A DNA stretch of 38,284 nt from Thermodesulfobacteriota bacterium (GCA_024763535.1 JANTFH010000019.1:1-38284); one strand, 5' to 3'; positions 7,280-15,443 are shown, numbered from the stretch's first letter. Notes: generated by a model not told the origin, from the letters alone. Program-made: numbers and translations.

Positions 7280-7711
7280 ATGAATCTGACCGCAGAAATT
7301 ATCTATAAGCCCGGGCCGTCGACGGATTCTCAGCACCCGCTTTTCTTCGTCCCGGTCTCTGCCGGATTTCCTTCGCCGGCGGACGACTATATTGAGAACT
7401 CTCTCGATCTCAACCGGCATCTCATCAAGCATCCGGCGGCGACCTTTTTTGTTCGGGTCAAAGGCGAATCGATGATTGAAGCCGGTATCCATTCCGGTGA
7501 TATCCTGATTGTCGACCGCTCCCTTGAGGCGACCGATAAAAAGGTGGTTATTGCCGTAATTGATGGTGAGTTGACGGTCAAGAGGATCAGCCTGATTGAT
7601 CAGGAGGTCTACCTGCTGCCGGAGAATGAGGCCTACACTCCGACTAAAATTACCGATACGATGAATTTCAGCATCTGGGGGGTGGTTACCAATGTCATTC
7701 ATGCGCTTTAG
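7280..7711 (+). CDS. umuD: UmuD/LexA-type S24 self-processing protein
   Basis: This 143-residue protein is of typical UmuD length. PVSAGFPSPADDYIE contains the Ala-Gly self-cleavage site. VKGESMIEAGI holds the nucleophilic serine. IDGELTVKRI provides the lysine of the Ser-Lys dyad. The ATG at 7280 follows GGAAGAG; a GTG at 7244 is an alternative. There is no N-terminal winged helix, so this is UmuD rather than LexA. It lies 46 bp after umuC, giving the order C-D instead of the usual D-C. RecA-stimulated cleavage would yield UmuD', which activates the polymerase. Confidence 0.92.
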   Translation: MNLTAEIIYKPGPSTDSQHPLFFVPVSAGFPSPADDYIENSLDLNRHLIKHPAATFFVRVKGESMIEAGIHSGDILIVDRSLEATDKKVVIAVIDGELTVKRISLIDQEVYLLPENEAYTPTKITDTMNFSIWGVVTNVIHAL

Positions 7712-8030
7712 GGCTTTTCGCCCCGGGTTTTTATCGTGTCTGCTTCTGGCCGGGTTAATTTTTACAGCCGGGATTGCCTATGCTGGCAGCGGTGTTATGA
7801 TGTGCAGCCGGAAAATCATCAACGCCGGCGACAGCAAATATCTGCTTATCTCCCGCTTCGGCCAGCCCGACAGCAAAGAATTTACCGGGACGGTTCAGAG
7901 AGGCAACGAATGTATTAAAGTCGAAGAGTGGGTTTATATCTGCCATGATCACGCCAAACCGAAGATGTATGTGATCCGTATTATCGGCACCACCATCGAT
8001 TCCATTTACTGGCAGCCGGATGTGCAGTAG
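7692..8030 (+). CDS. DUF2845-family secreted small protein
   Basis: This 112-residue protein has a Sec signal peptide (about residues 1-31, ending AGIAYA) followed by a mature domain with MMCSRKIINAGDSKYLLISRFGQPDS and VEEWVYI. This resembles DUF2845, small periplasmic proteins of unknown function frequent in deltaproteobacteria. Two or three cysteines in the mature part could form a disulfide. It starts inside the last codons of umuD (20-bp overlap), so translation may be coupled, although its role in DNA damage tolerance is not evident. An ATG nine bases later is an alternative start. Confidence 0.7.
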   Translation: MSFMRFRAFRPGFLSCLLLAGLIFTAGIAYAGSGVMMCSRKIINAGDSKYLLISRFGQPDSKEFTGTVQRGNECIKVEEWVYICHDHAKPKMYVIRIIGTTIDSIYWQPDVQ

Positions 8031-8032
8031 AA

Positions 8033-8056
8033 AACGGGTAATTTCTATTACCCGTT
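8033..8056. terminator. Bidirectional hairpin between convergent genes
   Basis: AACGGGTAAT-TTCT-ATTACCCGTT is a perfect 10-bp stem with a four-base loop, immediately after the DUF2845 stop and 24 bp from the end of the convergent DUF502 gene. The T-run is poor on the plus strand, but on the minus strand TTTT follows the stem. It probably separates the two convergent transcripts. Confidence 0.6.
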
Positions 8057-8079
8057 GAACTCCAGAAGTCCACTATTCG

Positions 8080-8685
8080 TCAGCCGCTTACGGATTTACC
8101 GAAATCATCCGGATTATTAAGGTTGGCCGCCGCTCCTTTCCCCAGTTTTTTCAAGATATTGGTTGTCGTCAGAGAACCCAGATTCAGCTCTGTTACTCTT
8201 TCAGCCTCGACAATTGCCACCGAACCCGACCAGGGGTCGGGAGATCCCGGCAGGAAAATAACCACTTTGTCAGGCTGCAAGCGTTCAACTTCAAAGGCGA
8301 TCTGCCATGAGTCATCAAACCGGGCCATGATCGGAGTCAAATCCTGCGCCTCTTTCGAACTCAGGACATTCTGGCTTTTAGCTTTCAGCAGAGCGTAGGC
8401 GGGTACTTTTTCCAGAATATTTACTTCCAGGTATTCAACAAATTTTTTGGCTCTTTTGGTTCTTGCGGCCAGTCCTGCAAGAAAGCAGAACAGCAGTAGA
8501 ATTAAAATTGCCAGAAATTGGGTTGCGGCAATGCCGCCGAACGAACTGATGCCGAAGAGCTCGGCCAGCGGCATGGCAAGTTTAACGGTGATTTGCAGGG
8601 CTTTGCCGATGATGGCGATGAAGGCAATAATTGGAACCAGAAATATGATTCCGCCGAGGATTGTGGTTTTGAAAAAGTTAGCCAT
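8080..8685 (-). CDS. DUF502-family membrane protein
   Basis: This 201-residue protein has two N-terminal transmembrane segments (about residues 9-30 and 52-73) and a soluble C-terminal domain. Recognisable DUF502 blocks are GGIIFLVPIIAF, the second membrane helix, and FLPGSPDPWSGSVAIVEAERV. The function of the family is unknown, although members are widespread in proteobacteria and plants. The ATG at 8685 is preferred over an in-frame TTG three codons upstream. An AGGAGT ribosome site lies just upstream. The gene stands alone on the minus strand between two plus-strand regions. Confidence 0.85.
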   Translation of the reverse strand: MANFFKTTILGGIIFLVPIIAFIAIIGKALQITVKLAMPLAELFGISSFGGIAATQFLAILILLLFCFLAGLAARTKRAKKFVEYLEVNILEKVPAYALLKAKSQNVLSSKEAQDLTPIMARFDDSWQIAFEVERLQPDKVVIFLPGSPDPWSGSVAIVEAERVTELNLGSLTTTNILKKLGKGAAANLNNPDDFGKSVSG

Positions 8686-8942
8686 ACTATTCAATCACTC
8701 CTTTTTTCCTGTAATCAAGGTGAGAATTAATACTAATATCTCCTGCACTTAAGTTATCAGTTCACTCGGCTAATGGCAATATTAAAATGATATTACAATA
8801 TCGGATTGTTTTTTCTTTATATTCAGGTTTTTTTAGAGGGCCTGATTGATGGGAAATCAGGTGCATTTTTGCAGCGGGGGCTGATTTTTTGGTCAGGTCG
8901 CACCCGACTGACTGCTCATTCGATAATTATTTGCTAAAAGCC

Positions 8943-8988
8943 CTTGCTTTGTGACAAAGATTTGTATTATATAGACTTGCTTTGTGAC
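8943..8988 (+). repeat. Direct repeat in the upstream region of a DUF4143 ATPase
   Basis: The 357-bp gap 8686-9042 has no gene. CTTGCTTTGTGAC occurs twice (8943-8955 and 8976-8988), 33 bp apart, with a TATTATAT-like -10 element between them. The first copy could double as a -35 region (TTGCTT) for the ATPase gene at 9043. A weak hairpin (CCTGATT/AATCAGG, 8841-8861) with a short T-run lies further upstream. Nothing else is recognised. Confidence 0.4.
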
Positions 8989-9042
8989 GATGTGGCCAAA
9001 TTAATGGCATTGTTTTGTGTAAATGTAAGGAAAGGGTGATCT

Positions 9043-10377
9043 ATGTTTTGTCGGTTGATCAATGAAGATTTGCATAAGTGGCGCAGATTGCCTGGGCGCA
9101 AGCCGCTAGTTCTGCGCGGCGCCCGGCAGGTCGGGAAAACCATTGCGATCCGCATGTTTGGCGAGTCGTATGATCTGTTTTCAGAGTTGAACCTGGAAAC
9201 CCCGGAGAATGCGGCACTGTTTAGTCAGGGATTAAAACCGCAGGAAATACTTCAGGCGATAAAATTAAAACAGCGGGTTTCGGTTTCTGAGAGCGGTTCC
9301 TGGCTCTTGTTTCTGGATGAAATTCAAGCTTGCCCGGAAGCTGTGGCCCAGTTACGGTATTTTTATGAAGATGTGCCCGAACTCCACCTGATCGCGGCGG
9401 GGTCACTACTGGAAGTAGCATTGCAGCGCGAGCAGATATCCTTTCCTGTCGGGCGGGTTGAATTTCGTTATCTGTATCCAATGTCTTTTGAAGAATTTCT
9501 GGGAGCGTCTGTCGGTCAGGATATGGTTGATGTTTTTCGGCAGGTTCCCTCTCCGGTCTATGCGCAGGAAGAGCTGTTTCGACTTTATCACTTATACGCA
9601 CTTGTCGGGGGGATGCCGGAAGCGGTGAAAGAATATGTTCGAACCCGCGATATGGTGGCGGTGAATCGGATTTATGAAAATTTGTTTACCGCCTACATTG
9701 ATGATATCTCAAAATATGCGCGCAATAATTCTATGGCAAAATTACTGCGTTTCTGTCTTAAAACAGCGCCTCTGGCTGCGGGCAGGCGCATACGGTTTGC
9801 GGGGTTTGGCGAGTCGGCATACGGGTCTCGGGAAGTGGGGGAGGCTTTGCGCACGTTGGAGCAGGTTATGTTGGTAGCATTGCTCTATCCGACCGTTTCG
9901 GTTTCTTTGCCTCTGCTGCCGAATACCCGAAAATCACCGCGCCTGCAATTTATCGATACCGGTTTGATTCATTATGTCCACGGCATTCAGCATTTACTGA
10001 TCGGCATTAATGATTTGTCGGCGGATTTTCGCGGCGGTTTACTGGAACAGCTGACCGGGCAGGAATTAATGGCTGCGCGTAATGATATCCGCAAACTGCC
10101 CCGGTTCTGGGTTCGGGAAAAGACGCAGTCGCAGGCCGAAGTCGATTTTCTGGAATCCTGCGAATCGTTTCCGGTGCCGGTGGAGGTTAAATCCGGCGCG
10201 GTCGGAAAATTGCGCTCACTAAACCGATTTATGGAAATGAGTCCGTCCACGAAAATTGCGGTGCGGCTTTATCGGGGAAGTTTTAAGCGGCAGCAGGCGG
10301 GCTCGGCCACTAAATTCAGTTTACTGAACCTGCCCTACTATCATGCGGCAAAGATCAATGAATACTTCGCCCTGTAA
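9043..10377 (+). CDS. AAA ATPase with DUF4143 domain
   Basis: This 444-residue protein is of the archaeal-type AAA_14/DUF4143 family. The Walker A is RGARQVGKT (about residues 27-35), the Walker B is LLFLDEIQAC, and the sensor segment is IAAGSLLEVAL. The central part (PMSFEEFLGA, then LYHLYALVGGMPEAVKEYV) and the C-terminal nuclease-like part (AEVDFLESCESFPVPVEVKSG, an EVDF...VEVKS motif like restriction-type folds) complete the architecture. Such genes are abundant and scattered in genomes, often near repeats, and their physiological role is uncertain; toxin-antitoxin-like or defence functions have been proposed. It is flanked by gene-poor regions with repeats. It is full length and intact, unlike the related fragments at 15162 and 37166. 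Confidence 0.88.
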   Translation: MFCRLINEDLHKWRRLPGRKPLVLRGARQVGKTIAIRMFGESYDLFSELNLETPENAALFSQGLKPQEILQAIKLKQRVSVSESGSWLLFLDEIQACPEAVAQLRYFYEDVPELHLIAAGSLLEVALQREQISFPVGRVEFRYLYPMSFEEFLGASVGQDMVDVFRQVPSPVYAQEELFRLYHLYALVGGMPEAVKEYVRTRDMVAVNRIYENLFTAYIDDISKYARNNSMAKLLRFCLKTAPLAAGRRIRFAGFGESAYGSREVGEALRTLEQVMLVALLYPTVSVSLPLLPNTRKSPRLQFIDTGLIHYVHGIQHLLIGINDLSADFRGGLLEQLTGQELMAARNDIRKLPRFWVREKTQSQAEVDFLESCESFPVPVEVKSGAVGKLRSLNRFMEMSPSTKIAVRLYRGSFKRQQAGSATKFSLLNLPYYHAAKINEYFAL

Positions 10378-10429
10378 TAAGTATTCCTGAATAATGCACC
10401 TCCCCAAAATCCAACTTTTCAGAAAGAGT

Positions 10430-10458
10430 CAGGCTTGACTTATGGGTATTCTTTATTG
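10430..10458 (+). repeat. Dispersed 29-bp repeat, copy 1
   Basis: The segment beginning CAGGCTTGACTTATG matches 16491-16519 at 27 of 29 positions. Its first 11 bases (GTCAGGCTTGA, with the preceding GT) recur again at about 10460. The 333-bp gap 10378-10710 otherwise holds no gene, only a possible promoter near 10584-10612. The repeat may be a remnant of a REP or transposon end. Confidence 0.5.
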
Positions 10459-10583
10459 AGTCAGGCTTGATCATGGTGATGAGCTGTGCGGTCTTAAACG
10501 ATAAAGTAATAAGCACGTTACGGCGTGTGCAACCAATTTGTGTCTTCGTCGACAGGGGGGAGGGAAAAAGTTGACATTTTAAC

Positions 10584-10612
10584 TTGACTTAAAATATGCT
10601 TGAAAGTATCAA
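10584..10612 (+). promoter_or_regulatory. Possible sigma-70 promoter for the MFS-korAB operon
   Basis: TTGACT (10584-10589) is followed after 17 bp by TATCAA (10607-10612), about 100 bp before the MFS start codon. A further TTGACA lies at 10571. The match is moderate, so this is a candidate only. Confidence 0.3.
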
Positions 10613-10710
10613 TTCAAATAACTGTAGAAAAACATCTTGTTTTTCGATGGGAATAAAGATTTATATTTTTCACCTCTAATGACAGATGGCCAGCTCTAAA
10701 GGTTTTCTAA

Positions 10711-11970
10711 ATGTTTGCAAATATAAATGATTCGGAAAAACTACATTATGCCTGGGTTATCTCTCTGACCGGGGCAGCAGTGCTCTTCTCCTGTTTGGGT
10801 TTGGGGCGTTTTTCTTTAGGGATGCTATTGCCTTCAATGAGTGTTACTCTTGAACTTTCCAATTCCCAAATGGGCCTTGTCGGAACCTGTAACTTTGTCG
10901 GTTATATGATTGCTGTAGCTTGCGCCGGTTCTGTTTGTAAACGTCAAGGTGCACGGTGGACTATTACTTTTGGTCTCTTTCTGGTTGCCGGAACGATGGT
11001 CGCCATCAGTTGGGTTAAGACTGTTATTGTATTGCAAATCCTCTATTTTTTTACCGGAGTCGGTAGCGGCCTTGCCAATGTTCCGATGATGGGCCTGGTT
11101 TCTCATTGGTTTCTGAAAAGTACGCGGGGGAAAGCTGCGGGAATTATGCTTTCGGGAAATGGTCTGGCAATCGTCTTCGCCGGTTTTTTTATCCCATTTA
11201 TCAATCGGTCATTAGGTGTTGAAGGCTGGCGTTCGAGTTGGTTGGTAATGGGGTTGATTTCGGCTGGTATTGCCGTTATTGCTTTTGTTTTGGTGAGAAA
11301 CCAGCCGGCCGACAAAAATACTTCAGCTCTGGGTAAAATCTCGGTAGCGTCTCCTGTGGTCAGCGATGGCTTATCTGAAAAAGGAAAGTCTAAAGTTGGC
11401 CATCGCGGTACGTTGATTCATCTCGGTATGATTTATGCGATTTTTGGCAGTACTTATGTCGTCTATGCAACTTTTATTGTGGTATCATTAGTTAATGAAC
11501 GTGGTTTTGGTGAGGGGGTGGCCGGTAGCTTTTGGGCTGCGGTCGGTTTTTTAGGGATCTTTTCCGGCCCTCTTTTTGGTTGGGTTTCAGATCATTTAGG
11601 TCGAAAACAGGGAATTTTAATTGCTTATTCGCTCTTTACCGTCGCATATGCTCTGGTTGCAGCTGATCTGCCCAATATTTTTCTCTATCTCTCTGTTTTT
11701 ATCTTCGGGATCTCGGTCTGGAGTCTGCCGACCATCATGTCGGCGGCCGTCGGCGATTACATGGGGCCGTCCGAAGCTGCCAAATCATTTGCTTTTATAA
11801 CGCTCTTTTTCGGTGGCGGCCAGATTGTCGGGCCTGCTTTGGCAGGTTATCTGGCTGATATCACGGGGTCATTCAATACCGCTTTCGGACTTTGTGCCGG
11901 CTTGACTGCATCCGGAGTAATATTGACCCTTTTTTTACGCTCCCCACAGGGTTCCGGCAGCACTCAATAA
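10711..11970 (+). CDS. Major facilitator superfamily transporter
   Basis: This 419-residue protein has about 12 hydrophobic segments and a hydrophilic central linker (residues about 200-235), as expected for an MFS carrier. Family features include GYMIAVACAG, ARWTITFGLFL, and in the second half FGWVSDHLGRKQGIL, the typical MFS loop motif (G-x-x-S-D-x-x-G-R-K). YbfB/YjiJ- or oxalate/formate-antiporter-like carriers resemble it, but the substrate cannot be read. It lies 48 bp upstream of korA, so it may import the organic acid that the 2-oxoacid oxidoreductase, or a pathway feeding it, consumes. Confidence 0.85.
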   Translation: MFANINDSEKLHYAWVISLTGAAVLFSCLGLGRFSLGMLLPSMSVTLELSNSQMGLVGTCNFVGYMIAVACAGSVCKRQGARWTITFGLFLVAGTMVAISWVKTVIVLQILYFFTGVGSGLANVPMMGLVSHWFLKSTRGKAAGIMLSGNGLAIVFAGFFIPFINRSLGVEGWRSSWLVMGLISAGIAVIAFVLVRNQPADKNTSALGKISVASPVVSDGLSEKGKSKVGHRGTLIHLGMIYAIFGSTYVVYATFIVVSLVNERGFGEGVAGSFWAAVGFLGIFSGPLFGWVSDHLGRKQGILIAYSLFTVAYALVAADLPNIFLYLSVFIFGISVWSLPTIMSAAVGDYMGPSEAAKSFAFITLFFGGGQIVGPALAGYLADITGSFNTAFGLCAGLTASGVILTLFLRSPQGSGSTQ

Positions 11971-12018
11971 AGGCTCATAGTCTTTTTTTACTATAATTTG
12001 GGGGCCCAGGAGGTCTGT

Positions 12019-13728
12019 ATGTCTAATTCCCGCAATATCGTTATCGCCGGAGCGGCCGGTCAGGGAGTTGATTCGGCGGTAGCATTAGCTGGAAAAGTTC
12101 TTCTGAAAGCCGGCTTTCAACTTTTTATAACCGCAGATTATCAGTCCCGGGTGCGCGGCGGGCACAATTTTATGCGTATCCGCTTTAGCGATCAGCCCCT
12201 GTTAGCTGCCGTTACATCAATAGATTACCTTTTAGCTTTAAACGAAGAGAGTCTGCTTCTCCATCTTCCCGATTTGAAAAATGATGGTCTCGCTTTTGTG
12301 ATGGCAGCCGACGCGACTAATCTGAAAGATCAAAGAATTATCACTCTGCCTGCAACTGTGGGCCCCAAGGCGGCTCAAGGTACAACCTTTACCGGGATTA
12401 AACTTTTAAGCCTGCTCTTTGTGAAGCTCGGCTTGTCGATGGCAATATTTAAACAGACGATAGAGCGAGAATTTTCCCAGAAAATTTCGCAAGCGTTACT
12501 TAAAACCAACCTTGATACTATCTCTGAAATCGCAACCTTTTTTGCCCCTGATTTCCCCCAAGTCTTAGACTTTGCAGCAAAACCGGAGCCCCGGAGGATG
12601 TTGGTTAATGGTAATGAAAGCATTGCCTTGGGGATGATTGCTGCCGGGATTGGTGTCTATACAGCCTATCCGATGACTCCTTCAACGTCGGTCTTAAATG
12701 TTTTGGCCGGTTGCGGCCCGCAATTGGGGATTGCCGTCGAACAGGTTGAAGATGAAATTGCCGCATTAAATGCGGCATTAGGTGCCTCTTATGCCGGAGC
12801 CCGGGCCGCCACCGGCTCTTCCGGAGCCGGTATCTGTTTGATGGCCGAAGCCATTGGTATGGCCGGAATCTGTGAAATTCCGATTGTTATCTTTGATGCG
12901 CAACGCTCGAGTCCGGCTACCGGTATGGCAACTCGCACCGAACAGGCTGACTTACTTTTTGTTGCCCACGTTTCTCATGGTGATTTCCCCCGTCTCATAA
13001 TTGCCCCGGCAAACCACACTGAATCCTTTTACTTAAGTGCCGAAGCCTTCAACCTGGCAGATAAGTGGCAAATCCCAGTCTTCATTTTGAGCGACCAGGC
13101 TCAGGCCAGCGCCGATTGTAGTGTTGAAGAATTTGACCTTGAAAAGGTTAGCATCGACCGCGGTGTTATTGCCGCAGAACCGCAAAGTAATGAGATGTTG
13201 CGCCGTTACGAGGTTACAGAAAATGGCATCTCCGCCCGGGCCTTTCCCCAGCTTTCGCAATGGCTTATCTCTAGTGACAGTCACGAACATAATGAAATCG
13301 GCCAGGTAAGTGATGATATCGACAATCGCAACCGCCAGCATCAAAAAAGAATGCGTAAGCTTAAGTATCTGGCCGCCAGTTTACCGGCCCCGGAAATTAT
13401 CGGTGCCCCTGCTGATAAGCTGATTATCTGTTGGGGTTCGACTGTCGGCCCGGTACTTGAAGCGGCAGAGATCTTTCGTGCACAAGGAAATCAGCTAGCC
13501 GTAGCTATTTTTCAGTATCTATATCCTCTAAATCGTGAACGTATCGAAAAGGTTCTGGCTCCTTTCAATAATATTTACACGATTGAGGGCAACTACAGCG
13601 GCCAGCTTGGTAAATTGCTGCAGATGGAAACGTCTGTGCGCATCACCGGCCATATCGGCAAAACCGATGGTCGTCTGTTTACGGTTGAAGATGTTTTGCA
13701 AAATTTTTCCAAGCTCGTAGGAGGTTGA
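12019..13728 (+). CDS. korA: 2-oxoacid:ferredoxin oxidoreductase, fused gamma-alpha subunit
   Basis: This 569-residue subunit has the gamma domain at its N-terminus (IAGAAGQGVDSAVALAGKVL, then YQSRVRGGHNFMRI). The alpha (pyrimidine-binding) domain starts near residue 195 (GNESIALGMIAAG, TAYPMTPSTSVL, TGSSGAGICLMAEAIGMAG). The gamma-alpha fusion is the usual KorA arrangement. With KorB and TPP it oxidatively decarboxylates a 2-oxoacid to an acyl-CoA, reducing ferredoxin in the cytoplasm. The specific substrate (2-oxoglutarate, a branched-chain or an aryl 2-oxoacid) is not decided by these motifs. The ATG at 12019 is chosen because AGGAGG sits seven bases upstream; an in-frame TTG at 11998 precedes it. 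Confidence 0.9.
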   Translation: MSNSRNIVIAGAAGQGVDSAVALAGKVLLKAGFQLFITADYQSRVRGGHNFMRIRFSDQPLLAAVTSIDYLLALNEESLLLHLPDLKNDGLAFVMAADATNLKDQRIITLPATVGPKAAQGTTFTGIKLLSLLFVKLGLSMAIFKQTIEREFSQKISQALLKTNLDTISEIATFFAPDFPQVLDFAAKPEPRRMLVNGNESIALGMIAAGIGVYTAYPMTPSTSVLNVLAGCGPQLGIAVEQVEDEIAALNAALGASYAGARAATGSSGAGICLMAEAIGMAGICEIPIVIFDAQRSSPATGMATRTEQADLLFVAHVSHGDFPRLIIAPANHTESFYLSAEAFNLADKWQIPVFILSDQAQASADCSVEEFDLEKVSIDRGVIAAEPQSNEMLRRYEVTENGISARAFPQLSQWLISSDSHEHNEIGQVSDDIDNRNRQHQKRMRKLKYLAASLPAPEIIGAPADKLIICWGSTVGPVLEAAEIFRAQGNQLAVAIFQYLYPLNRERIEKVLAPFNNIYTIEGNYSGQLGKLLQMETSVRITGHIGKTDGRLFTVEDVLQNFSKLVGG

Positions 13729-13730
13729 AA

Positions 13731-14591
13731 ATGAACTGCGAATATGAATCAGCTTTCGTCCCGCAATGGTGTCCCGGCTGTGGTAATTTTGTTACCCTTG
13801 ACTGTTTGCAAACTGCGCTTTGTAATCTGAATATTAAAGCTCGGGATTTTGTGATCGCGGCGGGTATTGGTCAAGCGGCAAAGCTCGGTTTTTCGTTGAA
13901 ATGTAACTTGTTGGCCGGGCTGCATGGCCGGGCTTTACCGCTGGCTATGGGCCTTAAAATGGCCAATCACCAATTAAAAGTTTTAGCCATCTCCGGAGAT
14001 GGTTGTTTCTATGCCGAAGGCGGCAATCACCTGCTGCACACCGCCCGGCGAAACCTGGATGTAACAATGCTTGCCAGTGATAACCGGGTTTTCGGCCTGA
14101 CCAAAGGCCAGGCCGCACCAACAGCCGCAGCCACATTTACAACCAAAGTTCATCCCGAAGGTACGGGTGCCAAACCGTTGGAACCAACCCTGATTGCACT
14201 GAGTGCCGGGGCGACATTTGTTGCCAAGGCTTTCACCGGCAACCCCGAAGAGCTGACGTCCCTTATGGAAAAAGCAATTCAGCATAAAGGTTTTGCGTTA
14301 ATCGATATTCTGGCTCCGTGTATATCTTTCAATAAAGTTAACACCTTTGCCTGGTTCAAAAAGAGGGTACATAGTATATCCGCAGATCATGATCAGAATA
14401 ACCTGGCTGCGGCTATTGAACTGGCTCAATTCGACCCTGAGGTTACAATACCCACCGGTCTTTACTATCAGGCCAAAAAGCCGGTCTACGGCCGCAATAA
14501 AAAAGCCCTGCAAGGTGAATCCATTGCGATTCGTACTCAGAACTACAAACCCGAACGTGTTAAAGGCCTGTTTGCCAACTACCAAAGCTAA
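13731..14591 (+). CDS. korB: 2-oxoacid:ferredoxin oxidoreductase, beta (TPP) subunit
   Basis: This 286-residue beta subunit binds thiamine pyrophosphate. It opens with QWCPGCGNFVTLDCLQTAL, whose Cys residues belong to the family's [4Fe-4S] site. The TPP motif is ISGDGCFYAEGGNHLLHTARRN, followed by DNRVFGLTKGQAAPT. The ATG at 13731 has TAGGAGG (13718-13724) upstream and lies just after the korA stop at 13728, so the two subunits are coupled. KorAB alone, without separate delta/ferredoxin subunits, is the two-subunit form. The C-terminal extension (YKPERVKGLFANYQS) is as in KorB. Confidence 0.92.
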   Translation: MNCEYESAFVPQWCPGCGNFVTLDCLQTALCNLNIKARDFVIAAGIGQAAKLGFSLKCNLLAGLHGRALPLAMGLKMANHQLKVLAISGDGCFYAEGGNHLLHTARRNLDVTMLASDNRVFGLTKGQAAPTAAATFTTKVHPEGTGAKPLEPTLIALSAGATFVAKAFTGNPEELTSLMEKAIQHKGFALIDILAPCISFNKVNTFAWFKKRVHSISADHDQNNLAAAIELAQFDPEVTIPTGLYYQAKKPVYGRNKKALQGESIAIRTQNYKPERVKGLFANYQS

Positions 14592-14619
14592 CAACATTAA
14601 TGATACGGAGGAGGAAAAA

Positions 14620-15141
14620 ATGAATAATGACAGAATCAGTGCTTTGGAGATTGCTCTTAACAATGAAATGAAGGAACGGGAATTTTACTTAAAACATTTT
14701 GAAAGGACCTCTAATGTTTTGGGTAAGGCGATGTTTCTGCAAATTGCTAACGAAGAGCTTGAGCACTATGAACGCCTTAAACAGTTGCATGAAAAATGGC
14801 AAAAAGAGGAGAAGTGGCCAGAGGATTTACCTTTGCAGGTTGCAGGCTCAAACCTTAAGACGATTATGCAGGAAGTTATTGCTGAAACTCAGAATATGCA
14901 GCCCGGTGATGTTGACGATCTTGAAGCTTTACGTACAGCCATTGACTTTGAGGCTGCCGGCGTAAAATTTTATGCAAAGCTCAGAGATGACTCCAGCGAT
15001 GAACAAGAGAATGCTTTTTTTGATCTGTTGGTCAAGATTGAAAACGAGCATCTGCAGTCTCTGATTGACAGCGAAACTTTTTTCGTGGATCCGGCCCAGT
15101 GGTATCAGCAGAATGAACGCAGTGGTCTTGACGGAGCTTAG
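14620..15141 (+). CDS. Ferritin-like/rubrerythrin-family protein
   Basis: This 173-residue four-helix protein has diiron-type carboxylate motifs: EMKEREFYLKHFE in the first helix, ANEELEHYERL, AIDFEAAGVKFYAKL and IENEHLQSL. It lacks the C-terminal rubredoxin domain of classical rubrerythrin. Members protect anaerobes against peroxide or act on metals in redox complexes. GGAGGAGG lies seven bases before the ATG. The gene is 28 bp after korB and is probably in the same transcript, perhaps protecting the oxygen-labile ferredoxin-linked enzyme. An upstream start that would run into korB is not supported. Confidence 0.82.
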   Translation: MNNDRISALEIALNNEMKEREFYLKHFERTSNVLGKAMFLQIANEELEHYERLKQLHEKWQKEEKWPEDLPLQVAGSNLKTIMQEVIAETQNMQPGDVDDLEALRTAIDFEAAGVKFYAKLRDDSSDEQENAFFDLLVKIENEHLQSLIDSETFFVDPAQWYQQNERSGLDGA

Positions 15142-15161
15142 TCATTTGATTCAAAATTATA

Positions 15162-15320
15162 TCCCGGAACTCTGGAGTAATCCCCATCTCGAGCCAGAGG
15201 ATTTCTTTGAAAACTATGTTAGAACCACTATTGAGCGTGATTTGAAATAGATAGAGTGTGCAGTTGTTCGATACTCTAATTCATTGAAAATTCATCATTG
15301 TTGATTGACTTTTCAATGTA
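15162..15320 (+). pseudogene. Decayed fragment of a DUF4143 ATPase gene with its 3' flank
   Basis: Bases 15162-15249 closely match part of the ATPase gene at about 24637-24726 (encoding the CPELWSNPHLEPEDFFENY-like segment). Bases 15254-15262 match the region near 25255. Bases 15280-15316 match the flank downstream of that gene (25447-25483, beginning CATTGAAAATTCATCATT). Two internal stretches of the parent gene are therefore missing. It is not translatable as a functional protein (a stop occurs at 15247-15249). It lies directly after the rubrerythrin-like gene; the gap 15142-15505 holds no intact gene. Confidence 0.75.
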
Positions 15321-15373
15321 AATGAGCTGGGCATAATTGAACGAGTTATTTGTACATAATTTAATTCTACTCC

Positions 15374-15443
15374 GACCCCAATTATTCGCCAATTATTCGC
15401 GACCCCAATTATTCCGACCCCAATTATTCGACCCCAATTATTT
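15374..15443. repeat. Cluster of GACCCCAATTATT repeats
   Basis: Copies of GACCCCAATTATT[C/T] occur at 15374-15387, 15401-15414, 15416-15429 and 15430-15443, with a partial copy (CCAATTATTCGC) near 15389. The spacing is irregular (14-27 bp), so this is not a CRISPR. Short units of this kind are often seen around REP-associated transposase sites, but no transposase gene is present here. Confidence 0.65.

Noticed and set aside
14347-14619. Extended start for the rubrerythrin-like gene
   Set aside because: It would overlap korB by more than 240 bp, while the ATG at 14620 has a perfect ribosome site and begins the four-helix fold.
15374-15443. CRISPR-like short repeats
   Set aside because: The 14-base units have spacings of 0-13 bases and no spacers of uniform length, and no cas genes are present.
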